Of a DNA stretch of 64,000 nucleotides, positions 51,588 to 60,087 are shown one piece after another. This DNA comes from Photobacterium rosenbergii (GTDB lineage Bacteria > Pseudomonadota > Gammaproteobacteria > Enterobacterales > Vibrionaceae), in contig NZ_PYMB01000020.1 in the NCBI RefSeq assembly GCF_003026455.1, forward strand, positions 30,631 to 94,630, given 5' to 3'. The notes beneath the pieces are model-generated. The model saw only the letters and a program-made list of their open reading frames with translations, had not been told where the DNA came from and did no database searches. The number at the start of each line of letters is the position of its first letter. Within the stretch, counting starts at the first letter, position 1. The position numbers and the translations under genes were made by a program.

Positions 51588-53033
51588 ATGAATATTAGAA
51601 AGTGGTGGCCGAAGTCCCTGTTGGCCCGCACGCTGTGGTTTACTCTGCTAGCGGTATTTCTTGCCCAGGTCATTGCAACCAGCATTTGGTATGGGCAGTC
51701 AAAGCAACGTGATTTGGAAGGCTTGGAGTCTGCATCGGCCAGTATGGCTAATATGTTTGCTTCGACGGTGACTTTCTTCCAATCTCTCCCTCTGGAATAC
51801 CGCCATATTGTGCTCGATCAGTTGCGCAACATGGGAGGAACCCGTTTTTTTGTCTCATTCAACCAAGAAGAGATCTTGATTGATCCTATTCCTGACTCTT
51901 TGATGAAGAGAACAGCGGTTGGGGCCTTTGAAGAGGTGTTAAGCGAAAAGCTCCCCCGGCTTGATGTGATCCGGGTTGAGTTCTCCCGTCCAGAAACCTT
52001 GCATGTTCTGAAAAATGATATCTTGCTCAGCGATCTGCCTCGCTCTTGGGCGCACTATACCCTGAGCCTTGAACCGTTCAACCCTCCCATTTTGGTGGTG
52101 CAGTTGGAGTTGGCTGAAAACGAGTGGTTGTATATTGCCGCCTTGTTACCAGCACCGTATGTCACGTTGGAAGATGAAATTATCACAGGGCAGCAATTGG
52201 TGTTTATGGTGTTCATGACCGCGCTGCTGCTGGTCTTCACCTTTTTGATGATCCGTCGACAAACCAAGCCACTCAAGCGGTTGGCGTACGCAGCCAATGC
52301 CATGAGTTTTGATATTTACCAGCCTCCGCTTAAAGAAGAGGGGGCTAGTGAGTTAGTGACCGCGACCCGGGCGTTTAACCGGATGCAGTCGCGGGTACAG
52401 CGCTATATCGATGATCGCGAACACCTGTTTTCATCCATTTCCCATGATTTGAAAACACCCATTACGCGTTTGAGGCTCCGTGCTGAGCTCATTGATGATG
52501 ATGCCAAGGTTGAGAAATTCAACCGGGATCTAGATGAGTTGGAGATGATGGTGAAAGGGGCATTGCAGACGGTGAAAGATACCGATTTGCATGAGAACTT
52601 GGCTCAGGTGGATTTGAAAGAACTGCTTTTCAGCATAGCTGAGCGACACAACCAGCATCAGATGAAAGTTGGAATTCCTAGCACCAAGATAGCGCCGTTT
52701 ATGGGTAAACCATTGGCGTTGAAACGCTGCTTTAGCAACCTGATTGATAATGGCGTGAAATACGGTCATGAGGTGAGCTTGATCATCGTTGATGAGAAGG
52801 ACTCCTTGATCCTGATTATCAAGGATAAAGGCCCTGGGATTCCGAAGGAGAAACTCGAAGCGGTATTTGAACCTTATGTCCGAGTTGCCAAAGATGACGA
52901 AGGCCATGGTTTGGGATTGGGTATTGCCCGCAATATCATTCATGCCCATGGCGGAGATATGGCAATCCATAATGCGGTAGATGGCGGGTTGGAAGTGAAA
53001 GTCTATATTCCCCGCTTGTTAAAAGAAGATTAA
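51588..53033 (+). CDS. Sensor histidine kinase
   Basis: 481-residue inner-membrane kinase: helix 12-35, periplasmic sensor about 36-200, helix 205-222, HAMP to about 275, HisKA with H286 (SISHDLKTPITR), and an ATPase domain with NLIDNGVKYG, DKGPGIP and GHGLGLGIA. Partner of the preceding regulator (29 bases apart). Start at ATG 51588 is chosen over GTG 51576; neither has a clear ribosome site. The binding protein gene starts four bases after its stop. Confidence 0.88.
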   Translation: MNIRKWWPKSLLARTLWFTLLAVFLAQVIATSIWYGQSKQRDLEGLESASASMANMFASTVTFFQSLPLEYRHIVLDQLRNMGGTRFFVSFNQEEILIDPIPDSLMKRTAVGAFEEVLSEKLPRLDVIRVEFSRPETLHVLKNDILLSDLPRSWAHYTLSLEPFNPPILVVQLELAENEWLYIAALLPAPYVTLEDEIITGQQLVFMVFMTALLLVFTFLMIRRQTKPLKRLAYAANAMSFDIYQPPLKEEGASELVTATRAFNRMQSRVQRYIDDREHLFSSISHDLKTPITRLRLRAELIDDDAKVEKFNRDLDELEMMVKGALQTVKDTDLHENLAQVDLKELLFSIAERHNQHQMKVGIPSTKIAPFMGKPLALKRCFSNLIDNGVKYGHEVSLIIVDEKDSLILIIKDKGPGIPKEKLEAVFEPYVRVAKDDEGHGLGLGIARNIIHAHGGDMAIHNAVDGGLEVKVYIPRLLKED

Positions 53034-53037
53034 GGCA

Positions 53038-54285
53038 ATGAACACGAAACACACCTTGATATCGGCTTTGATGATGCTCACTAGCAGCGTGGTATCTGCT
53101 GGAGAAGTGGAAGTCTTACATTGGTGGACATCCGGTGGCGAAGCCCGATCGGTCTCTTTGCTAAAAGATAAAATTCAGGCTCAGGGTAATCACTGGAAAG
53201 ACTTCGCTATCGCAGGGGGCGGTGGTGAAAGTGCGATGACGGTACTTAAAACCCGTGCGGTATCGGGAAACCCACCATCGGCAGCACAGATCAAAGGCCA
53301 TGATATTCAGGAATGGGGCCGCTTGGGCTTCTTGACTGATTTGAACGATGTTGCCGCAGAAGATAACTGGTCGAAAATCCTACCACCGGTCGCCCGTCAA
53401 ATTATGATGTATGGCGGTGACTATGTCGCTGTACCGGTCAATATCCACCGAGTCAATTGGTTATGGGCCAACCCTAAGGTGTTTGCTAAAGCAGGGGTTG
53501 AGGTACCAAGGACTCTCGACGAGTTTTTTGTCGCCGCAGATAAAATTAAACACGCGGGATTTGTCCCTCTGGCCCATGGTGGTCAGCCATGGCAGAACGT
53601 GACCTTGTTTGAAGCGGTTGCCTTAGCGGTACTAGGTCCTGCTGATTACCAGCGTGCCTTTGTTGAATTGGATATGTCGGTACTTGGCGGAGATAAAATG
53701 GTCGATGTATTTACCCAGTTCCGCCGCATGCGTGATTATGTCGGCGCAAATTATCGTGGTCGAGATTGGAGTACCTCGACAGCCATGGTAAGTAGTGGTG
53801 AGGCAGCCATGCAGATCATGGGTGACTGGGCCAAAGGTGAATTCGAAGCTGATGGCAAAGTGCAGGGGAAAGATTACCTGTGTATGGCCGCACCGGGTAC
53901 ACAGGGGCTATTTACCTACAACATCGATAGTTTTGCCTTCTTCAAGTTGACCGACGAAGCCAACAGTCGAGCCCAGAAAGATTTGGCAAGGGCTATTTTG
54001 GATAAAGAGTTTCAGTCTTCATTCAACCTTAGCAAGGGGTCGATCCCGGTAAGGATGGATATGGACTTGTCCGAATTTGACCAGTGTGCAAAAGATTCGC
54101 TGGTGGTGTTCAAGCAAAGTAGTCAATCTGGTGGTTTAGTTCCGAGTGTGTCCCAGGGATTGGCGACAACCAGTTATGTACAGGCAGCGATCTTCGACGT
54201 AGTGAGTAATTTCTTCAATGCAAAAATGGCTGATCCTGAGCAAGCTGCAGACCGTTTGGCAAGGGCGGTTAAATCAGCCATGTAG
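53038..54285 (+). CDS. Orphan sugar ABC-type substrate-binding protein
   Basis: 415-residue periplasmic binding protein with signal peptide ending SVVSA-GEV. The mature protein opens with EVLHWWTSGGEARSV and has the type I carbohydrate cluster look, close to GtsA-type glucose/mannose-binding proteins of pseudomonads. No permease or ATPase gene follows; a terminator comes instead. Fused into a two-component operon, it may act as a ligand-bound co-sensor for the kinase or serve a transporter encoded elsewhere. Confidence 0.82.
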   Translation: MNTKHTLISALMMLTSSVVSAGEVEVLHWWTSGGEARSVSLLKDKIQAQGNHWKDFAIAGGGGESAMTVLKTRAVSGNPPSAAQIKGHDIQEWGRLGFLTDLNDVAAEDNWSKILPPVARQIMMYGGDYVAVPVNIHRVNWLWANPKVFAKAGVEVPRTLDEFFVAADKIKHAGFVPLAHGGQPWQNVTLFEAVALAVLGPADYQRAFVELDMSVLGGDKMVDVFTQFRRMRDYVGANYRGRDWSTSTAMVSSGEAAMQIMGDWAKGEFEADGKVQGKDYLCMAAPGTQGLFTYNIDSFAFFKLTDEANSRAQKDLARAILDKEFQSSFNLSKGSIPVRMDMDLSEFDQCAKDSLVVFKQSSQSGGLVPSVSQGLATTSYVQAAIFDVVSNFFNAKMADPEQAADRLARAVKSAM

Positions 54286-54310
54286 TCGTTTGATTTTGCT
54301 TATTTCATTG

Positions 54311-54341
54311 AAAGGGTTGCCATATTGGCAGCCCTTTTTTG
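54311..54341 (+). terminator. Terminator after the binding-protein gene
   Basis: AAAGGG-T-TGCCA, TAT, TGGCA-G-CCCTTT then T run; closes the three-gene operon without transporter genes. Confidence 0.9.
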
Positions 54342-54483
54342 TATTCGAAACAGCCTTCTCCTTTATGTTTTATATACTTATACCAATCATTCCGAGATTA
54401 TCGGGACGTATAAAAGTTGAATATAGGTTATTGCTTGGCTGAAAAGGCCGGGTGGTTAGCCTGTTATGCTAAGGGGGAGAGCA

Positions 54484-55005
54484 ATGAAAGTATTGTTTTT
54501 GGTCCGTCATGCGAAGTCATCTTGGGACGACCCGTCCATTGATGACCATGAGCGTCCTCTTAATAACCGAGGGCTGAAAAACATCCCGAAGATGGTCCAC
54601 CGTTTAAATGGGTGGCAGCAGGGGCCACAATTGATTGTCACCAGCTCGGCACTGCGTGCGTCTCAAACGGCTTATTCGTTTTCTGAAGGTTTGGATTGCT
54701 CACCCAAGCTAGAGTCTGATCCTAGGGTTTATACCGAGTCTGCGTTTGAGTTGATGGATATCATCCGTGAAACCAGTGATGTGGTCGAGCGCTTGATGCT
54801 GGTGGGCCATAACCCGGCGATGACAGTGCTCGCCCAGATGTTCGGTTTCAAAGAGGATAACTTGCCTACGTGCGGGGTGTTGGTGTTTGGTTTTGAGGTC
54901 GACTGCTGGCAGGCCATTGCTGAGGAGCAAGGGACCTTGTTTTATTATGATTACCCCAAGCGGGTTCGGCATGAAATATTAGGCCATGAGATTGATCGAA
55001 TATGA
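54484..55005 (+). CDS. sixA: Phosphohistidine phosphatase SixA
   Basis: 173-residue histidine-phosphatase-superfamily protein; catalytic H8 in VRHAKSSW and the second His in VGHNPAMT. SixA removes phosphate from phosphohistidine, for example on phosphorelay or PTS domains. ATG 54484 follows GGGGGAGAG; the upstream ATG at 54466 is unsupported. Confidence 0.88.
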   Translation: MKVLFLVRHAKSSWDDPSIDDHERPLNNRGLKNIPKMVHRLNGWQQGPQLIVTSSALRASQTAYSFSEGLDCSPKLESDPRVYTESAFELMDIIRETSDVVERLMLVGHNPAMTVLAQMFGFKEDNLPTCGVLVFGFEVDCWQAIAEEQGTLFYYDYPKRVRHEILGHEIDRI

Positions 55006-55055
55006 TCCGGATAATCGCATTCTGTTGAAATGGTAACCATACAGATTTTGTGGTG

Positions 55056-55084
55056 TTTACACTTGAAAGAAACCGCTATATCAT
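55056..55084 (+). promoter_or_regulatory. Promoter of tRNA-Ser copy 2
   Basis: TTTACA, 17 bases, TATCAT, then ACGCCGT discriminator. Confidence 0.8.
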
Positions 55085-55097
55085 ACGCCGTACTTAC

Positions 55098-55188
55098 GGA
55101 GAGATGGCTGAGTGGTTGAAAGCACCGGTCTTGAAAACCGGCATACGTTAATAGCGTATCTAGGGTTCAAATCCCTATCTCTCCGCCA
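55098..55188 (+). tRNA. tRNA-Ser(UGA), copy 2
   Basis: Identical over 91 bases to the copy at 32919, with encoded CCA. Followed by a terminator that is also found after copy 3. Confidence 0.97.
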
Positions 55189-55194
55189 CATTCC

Positions 55195-55226
55195 GAAAAA
55201 GCCGCTGAGAAATCAGCGGCTTTTTC
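55195..55226 (+). terminator. Terminator after tRNA-Ser copy 2
   Basis: AAAAAGCCGCTGA, GAAA, TCAGCGGCTTTTT. Confidence 0.93.
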
Positions 55227-55248
55227 GTATGCATCGGGTTTTGAGTAA

Positions 55249-55326
55249 GGGATTTGAAAAATCCCTCTATGCCTTGATCTGGCTCCGCCACATTCGAAAG
55301 GCTTGCAGAAATGCAGGCCCTTTTTG
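55249..55326 (+). repeat. tRNA 3'-end remnant with terminator, first
   Basis: GGCTCCGCCACATTC (55281-55295) copies the end of the tRNA-Ser gene and its flank, followed by a new hairpin (GGCTTGCA, GAAA, TGCAGGCC, TTTTT). Just before it, GGGATTTGAA (55249) is the reverse complement of the T-arm core TTCAAATCCC. Confidence 0.6.
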
Positions 55327-55333
55327 CATTTGG

Positions 55334-55410
55334 AATCTAGGGTTCAAATCCACCATACCCAGAGCGCTCCGCCACATTTAAGAAAGCCGCTGATTTATCA
55401 GCGGCTTTTC
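55334..55410 (+). pseudogene. tRNA-Ser 3' fragment with terminator, second
   Basis: ATCTAGGGTTCAAATCC (55335-55351) matches the tRNA-Ser variable/T arm exactly; then a diverged acceptor and GCTCCGCCACATT, then a copy of the GCCGCTGA...TCAGCGGC terminator (55386-55405). The 5' two-thirds of the tRNA are absent, so no functional tRNA. Confidence 0.7.
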
Positions 55411-55506
55411 GCGTTTTAGCCTTCGGCAAACGCGAGGTCCTGGGGAAAAAAGGGAACGGGGGCCTTGGAAGAGTAGGTCCTCGGAAGAGCAGGCCCTAGG
55501 CTCTAG

Positions 55507-55562
55507 GAAAAGCGAAAAGCGAAAAGCGAAAAGCGAAAAGCGAAAAGCGAAAAGCGAAAAGC
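55507..55562. repeat. Heptamer tandem repeat GAAAAGC, 8 copies
   Basis: Eight perfect head-to-tail copies of GAAAAGC (56 bases), followed by a degenerate unit AGAAGC. No coding frame. Perfect copies suggest recent slippage or expansion. Confidence 0.97.
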
Positions 55563-55603
55563 AGAAGCTTGATTTATTGCAGCTATAAGTGAATGCTGCC
55601 TGC

Positions 55604-55680
55604 AGGACCCAGGACCCAGGACCCAGGACCCAGGACCCAGGACCCAGGACCCAGGACCCAGGACCCAGGACCCAGGACCC
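55604..55680. repeat. Heptamer tandem repeat AGGACCC, 11 copies
   Basis: Eleven perfect copies of AGGACCC (77 bases) ending nine bases before the tctA stop codon on the other strand. Both neighbouring repeats have the same seven-base period but unrelated sequence. Confidence 0.97.
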
Positions 55681-55689
55681 GATTTTTCC

Positions 55690-57183
55690 CTACTCCGCTA
55701 AAGGAGCCTGTGCCTGCTTTTTCTTGAGCTTCATGGTGGAATAGACCGAGAAGACTGCTAGAACAATGAAGGCCAGTGCGATAGGGCGTTCATACAAGAA
55801 TGACCAGCTACCGTCGTACATCAGCAGCGACTTCCTAAGGTTGGTCTCGGCCATTGGCCCGAGGATGATCGCCAGCAGGATGGGTGATGACGGAATTTCC
55901 ATCTTATTGAGGATGAAACCTAGCAAGCCAAAGCTGATTGCAATACCCACATCGAACATTGAGTTGTTGATGGCGTAGGCACCGATCACCGACAGGAAGA
56001 TGATGATTGGGATCATGATGATCTTAGGCACTTCAATAATTCGGCAGAAGAAACGGATACCAAGCAAACCGATCAATAGCATTACAATGTTAGCAACTAG
56101 CATTGAACTGAATACACCGTATACTACTTCTGGACTTTGACTGAACAGCAGTGGTCCTGGTGTTAGGCCCTGTACAATCAAGGCACCTAGCAACACTGCA
56201 GCTACTGCATCGCCGGGTACGCCTAGCGTAAGTAGTGGAACAAGAGAACCACCCGTAACCCCATTGTTACCCGCTTCTGCGGCCGCCAAGCCTTGCACCG
56301 AGCCTTTACCGAATTCGTCTGGATTCTTAGCAGAACGCTTGGCTTCGTTGTAGCAAACAAACGCTGAGATATCGGCACCCGCTCCTGGTACCGAGCCAAT
56401 AGACGTGCCCATCAAACCACTTTTCACTGCTGTTGGCAGCATGGTTTTCAGATCTTTCTTGCTCAGCAACTTATGGTCAAATTTCGGTGGTGCGCTTTTC
56501 TTCTGAGTGTGTAGTTTCTCAAGTTGATTGAGGCCCTCTGAGATTGCAAATAAACCGATCAGAACTGGAATGACATTGATGCCACTGTATAGATCCATCA
56601 CATCAAAGGTGAAGCGTGGCACACTGCTGATTGGGTCTAGGCCCACAGTTGATACCAGCAAGCCGATGCAGCCTGCAAGGAGGCCTTTGAGGATATTTTT
56701 TGATGATACGCTGGCTATGATAGTGAGACCGAACAAAGCCAGGGCAAAATATTCCGGTGCATTGAACTTGAGGGCAAAGTCAGCCAATAGCGGTGCAATA
56801 GCGATCAGTACGATGGTACTGATAAGGCCGCCGATAAAAGAAGCAACTGCCGAGATACTCAATGCTCGGGCGGCTTGCCCTTTGGCTGCAAGGGTATGAC
56901 CATCTAGAACGGTAGCAGCTGATGCTGGTGTACCGGGGGTCTTTAGCAAAATCGCGGCAATTGAGCCGCCATAGATACCGCCGATGTAGACACCGATGAG
57001 CATGACGAGTGCAGCGGTTGGCTCCATACCAAAGGTAAAAGGCAGCAAGATGGCGACACCCATGGTCGCCGTCAGACCGGGCAGGGCACCAAGGATGATC
57101 CCTCCCAGTACACCAAAGATCAGTACAGGGAAAACGCTTGGGCTAAAGGCCGTTAGGATGCCTGAAAATAAATGTTCTAACAT
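55690..57183 (-). CDS. tctA: Tripartite tricarboxylate transporter, large permease TctA
   Basis: 497 residues, about 12 membrane segments; family motifs GALPGLTATMGVAILLPFT and the internal GTSIGSVPGAGADISAFV with GGSLVPLLTLGVPGD. Drives uptake of a carboxylate together with TctB and TctC. Substrate unknown (citrate and other carboxylates in the family). Last gene of a minus-strand operon, ending at the AGGACCC repeat. Confidence 0.92.
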   Translation of the reverse strand: MLEHLFSGILTAFSPSVFPVLIFGVLGGIILGALPGLTATMGVAILLPFTFGMEPTAALVMLIGVYIGGIYGGSIAAILLKTPGTPASAATVLDGHTLAAKGQAARALSISAVASFIGGLISTIVLIAIAPLLADFALKFNAPEYFALALFGLTIIASVSSKNILKGLLAGCIGLLVSTVGLDPISSVPRFTFDVMDLYSGINVIPVLIGLFAISEGLNQLEKLHTQKKSAPPKFDHKLLSKKDLKTMLPTAVKSGLMGTSIGSVPGAGADISAFVCYNEAKRSAKNPDEFGKGSVQGLAAAEAGNNGVTGGSLVPLLTLGVPGDAVAAVLLGALIVQGLTPGPLLFSQSPEVVYGVFSSMLVANIVMLLIGLLGIRFFCRIIEVPKIIMIPIIIFLSVIGAYAINNSMFDVGIAISFGLLGFILNKMEIPSSPILLAIILGPMAETNLRKSLLMYDGSWSFLYERPIALAFIVLAVFSVYSTMKLKKKQAQAPLAE

Positions 57184-57192
57184 ACGCGGCCT

Positions 57193-57657
57193 CTACAGAA
57201 TGATGCCGTCAGGAAGTGCAATGACAAACACTTCGCCAAACAGGTAATACACAGATACAACGAATACTGCTGCAATAACGTAATAAAGGGGTTTCTTCAC
57301 CTTGAAATAAATCAGGTACAAAGCGAAGGCAATAAGGCTGGCAAATAGGTAGCCGAGAATATGAATCAAGAAGGCATAGCCAATTAAATAGGCGACGCCG
57401 AAAATAGACAGTTTGGAAAAAATCGGCGCCTCTTTCTGTTGAGAGATCTCTTTATTTTCAAGCTTGTTCTTTTGCCAATGCTGAAAAACTAACACCGCTG
57501 AAATAACTATCATGGCAATCGTGACAACGGTTGGGAAAAAGGCCGCATCGACACTGGCATCTTGGAACATCGGTTTGTCGAATTGGCTGATAACGAAAAG
57601 GGAAGCGGCACCTAATAGAATGATCAGGGACGGGAAAAGAAAGTTTCTATTCAACAT
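57193..57657 (-). CDS. tctB: Tripartite tricarboxylate transporter, small permease TctB
   Basis: 154 residues with four membrane segments; DAAFFPTVVTIAMI is a family-like segment. Start at ATG 57657 (MLNRNFLFPS) has AAGGA eight bases upstream; earlier ATGs overlap that site. Nine bases before tctA. Confidence 0.85.
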   Translation of the reverse strand: MLNRNFLFPSLIILLGAASLFVISQFDKPMFQDASVDAAFFPTVVTIAMIVISAVLVFQHWQKNKLENKEISQQKEAPIFSKLSIFGVAYLIGYAFLIHILGYLFASLIAFALYLIYFKVKKPLYYVIAAVFVVSVYYLFGEVFVIALPDGIIL

Positions 57658-57685
57658 AGAATCCATCCTTGTGTTGAGCGTGTTC

Positions 57686-57719
57686 AAAAAAGTGGAGCCA
57701 GCACGTTTTGCTGGCTCCT
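57686..57719 (-). terminator. Attenuator between tctC and tctB
   Basis: On the minus strand GGAGCCAGCA and TGCTGGCTCC pair around a five-base loop, then ACTTTTTT. It probably lowers permease expression relative to the abundant binding protein. Confidence 0.85.
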
Positions 57720-57727
57720 GAGTATCA

Positions 57728-58654
57728 TTAGTTAATTAGAGAGCCTAGTGCTTGCGTATCTTCATAGACAAACTTGGTGAACTCTTCGGCGTTAAGGTTG
57801 TGGATAGTCATTGCGCCTGTTTCCATGAATGACTTGAATTCCTCTGTCGCCATCGCTTGGTCAAATGCAGTACCTAGCTTTTCAATAATGTGGTCTGGGG
57901 TGTTCTTCGGTGCACCAATACCACGCCATGTGCCGGTTACTACATCAACACCTTGCTCTTTTAGAGTCGGGACATCTTCGATAAACGCGATACGTTCTTC
58001 AGACATCACACCAAGGGCTTTTAGTTGGCCAGAGCGAAGTTGTGCGATGGCTTCACCTGGAGTCACCATAGTGACATCTGTGTGGTTACCCAGTACCGCA
58101 GGAATCGCTTCTGAAGCGCCGTTGTATGGAATCGCATTTAGTTTGATATCTTGATCTTTCTCAAGCGCCATTAGGTAGAAGTTTGGTGCGGCAGTAGAAG
58201 CAAACTTCACTTTGCCTGGCTCTTTTTTGGCATCTTCAATCAGGTCATTGATGCTGTTGTATGGGCTGTCAGCAGCAACCAAAACGACCGCTGGGTCAAG
58301 GTTAACCATACGGATCAGTTTGAAGTCATCTGCTGTGTGGCGCATTAGACCCATCTGTGGCAGCGAGGCAATTTCGCGGGTGACAACTGTTAGGGTATAA
58401 CCATCAGCGCGTTGCTGGGCACCAAAGCTCATACCTACCGCACCTGCACCACCGGTACGGTTCATGATCGAAATATTCTGGCCAAGTACATCCTTGGCAC
58501 TATTTGCCAGCGTACGGCCAACCGCATCGGTACCGCCACCGGCCCCGAAAGGGACAACCAAACGAATGTTTTTAGTCGGGTAATCAGCAGCAACTGCTGT
58601 TGCCGAAACTAATACACCTGCGGAGATCATGACTGCTTTTAGTAATTTATTCAT
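57728..58654 (-). CDS. tctC: Tripartite tricarboxylate transporter, binding protein TctC
   Basis: 308-residue periplasmic binding protein (Bug family): signal peptide MNKLLKAVMISAG... to SATAVAA, then YPTKNIRLVVPFGAGGGTDAV and the ligand loop NRTGGAGAVG. ATG 58654 is chosen; a longer frame to 58768 overlaps the upstream gene. Sixteen bases after the 159-codon gene. Confidence 0.92.
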   Translation of the reverse strand: MNKLLKAVMISAGVLVSATAVAADYPTKNIRLVVPFGAGGGTDAVGRTLANSAKDVLGQNISIMNRTGGAGAVGMSFGAQQRADGYTLTVVTREIASLPQMGLMRHTADDFKLIRMVNLDPAVVLVAADSPYNSINDLIEDAKKEPGKVKFASTAAPNFYLMALEKDQDIKLNAIPYNGASEAIPAVLGNHTDVTMVTPGEAIAQLRSGQLKALGVMSEERIAFIEDVPTLKEQGVDVVTGTWRGIGAPKNTPDHIIEKLGTAFDQAMATEEFKSFMETGAMTIHNLNAEEFTKFVYEDTQALGSLIN

Positions 58655-58670
58655 ATATTGGATACCTGTT

Positions 58671-59150
58671 TTATTGTTCACGTCGGTAGGTTTGAGTCGG
58701 GTTATTCGTTTTCTGGGTCTGGTAGTCGTTGATAGTGAGTTGCTCGATAGCAAGGGCAATCCAGCCACTGATCAGCATGTCATACCATTGCTGCACCCCG
58801 CTGCAGGCGACTACGACATTGCCGTAGACAAAGGAGCCGTAATACAGCACATCATCATCTCTTAGCGACGATGGGTGAGCGGTTTGGTGATTAATATTGG
58901 CCTGAGAGTCGCGCCAAGCTTGTTGAGCCTTTTTTCGGGCGAGTTGATCAAATGGGATTGTCCATGCATCTGGTTGGCCGATAGAGGTTTCAACCAAAAT
59001 GGCTTCCTCAAAGCTAGACTCCCAGGGCTTAAGGCGGGGATCCATCACCACAATATGCAGTTCTTGGCGGTTGGTTCGTGAAAATAGGCGCTCGATAGCT
59101 GGCCTAACTAATTCGATTGCATCTAGCGCAATTTGCTTGTGTGTGTTCAT
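58671..59150 (-). CDS. Unknown protein leading the tct operon
   Basis: 159-residue soluble protein without signal peptide. I see HIVVMDPRLKPW, then IPFDQLARKKAQQAWRDS and CSGVQQWYDMLISGWIALA; the strand-helix order and the LARKKAQQAW stretch faintly recall the GlcG/HbpS fold. Its place at the head of a tctCBA operon suggests a role linked to the carboxylate taken up. Ribosome site AAGGTG. Confidence 0.6.
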   Translation of the reverse strand: MNTHKQIALDAIELVRPAIERLFSRTNRQELHIVVMDPRLKPWESSFEEAILVETSIGQPDAWTIPFDQLARKKAQQAWRDSQANINHQTAHPSSLRDDDVLYYGSFVYGNVVVACSGVQQWYDMLISGWIALAIEQLTINDYQTQKTNNPTQTYRREQ

Positions 59151-59217
59151 CCTTACACCTTAATGTCCTCGGTACACACTCAAGCTATTGTATTATTTTA
59201 GGCTGATCAAAGAGGGT

Positions 59218-59316
59218 TTTATCAAAGTGATAAACTCATCACTGTTGTAAATATATCTTCATGATTTTGATCACCAAATTGGCGGGTTTTGACGAAATTA
59301 AGGTGATATTAATCAC
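59218..59316 (-). promoter_or_regulatory. Two dyads upstream of the tct operon
   Basis: TTTATCA-AAG-TGATAAA (59218-59234) and GTGAT-ATTA-ATCAC (59303-59316) are perfect inverted repeats in the AT-rich 390-base gap before the operon. Placement fits operators, possibly of a GntR-family regulator. The rest of the gap shows nothing. Confidence 0.4.
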
Positions 59317-59487
59317 TTTAGCAGTTTAGTGCTCTTGTTGGTTTATTTGTATTATTAAATAAATGTGTTGTGGAATAATATTATGAAGTGGCTCAAGTTA
59401 ATTATTGATAAATTGAGTTATGCAGGTAGGGTATAATCAACAAAATTTAAATAGATTCAAATAAAATTAAGAAAAGATAGAAGAGAA

Positions 59488-59513
59488 GGGGAAATACAGC
59501 TAATCCTTTCCCC
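59488..59513 (-). terminator. Hairpin after the 63-codon gene
   Basis: GGGGAAA and TTTCCCC around a 12-base loop, followed on the minus strand by a T-rich run. Confidence 0.55.
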
Positions 59514-59540
59514 TTACAAGAAGAGCCATAAGGATTATGG

Positions 59541-59732
59541 CTAGAGCAGCCCAGCTTCACGGGCTTGATGAAGGACTGCTGGTTCAACAAGGGCGTACGC
59601 CGCATCCCACAAGGAAGCGATATACAGTTTTTCCTTGCCTTTGGCTTGGCGCTCAAGCTCATCCAGCTTGTGTAGTTCGTCGAGGGTCAATGGTCTGGTG
59701 AATAGTTCCTTTGCACGTTTAAGTTTTTCCAT
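59541..59732 (-). CDS. Small helical protein of unknown function
   Basis: 63-residue charged protein MEKLKRAKELFTRPLTLDEL..., predicted all-helical. GGAG eight bases before the ATG and a terminator-like hairpin downstream support translation. No family recognised. Monocistronic. Confidence 0.55.
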   Translation of the reverse strand: MEKLKRAKELFTRPLTLDELHKLDELERQAKGKEKLYIASLWDAAYALVEPAVLHQAREAGLL

Positions 59733-60074
59733 CTGCCATACTCCGCAATACTAAATTGCAAAGCCAACTAGGCAACAATCAATCTCTAGATGTAGGCTAA
59801 GAAATGATGTCAGCAGGCTTTTCAATTTAGGCTTAATAAGGGCTCAATCAAGCCCAGATCAAACTTTTGTTGGCAGCGGTGAATCTTAGTTTCTTTGCTC
59901 TAACTTTTATCTCTACCCTAATAGTTGCGGCCTTTTAATAGCGTGATCGACCCCGCACTTGCTGATTTTTTAAACAGATTTGCCTGAGGATTAGATCTAG
60001 GTTATATCCCTTTAGCCGGTGTTGTAGAGGGTTACAAAAAAGGTTGACTGGAATAGCAACTACCGCCATTGGAA
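59733..60074. other. Intergenic between divergent small gene and enoyl-CoA hydratase
   Basis: Promoters for both genes must be here. No specific site recognised. Confidence 0.3.
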
Positions 60075-60087
60075 GGAGGCACTCACA

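Noticed and set aside
54361..54425. Possible dispersed repeat (ATACTTATACCAATCATTCC)
   Set aside because: It looks like a common marine gammaproteobacterial intergenic repeat, but only one copy is in the window, so I cannot support it.
55112..55381. 89-codon open frame beginning in tRNA-Ser copy 2
   Set aside because: It is read through a tRNA, two terminators and tRNA remnants, which explain the sequence.
55507..55680. Heptamer arrays as a CRISPR
   Set aside because: Units are seven bases with no spacers; these are simple tandem repeats.
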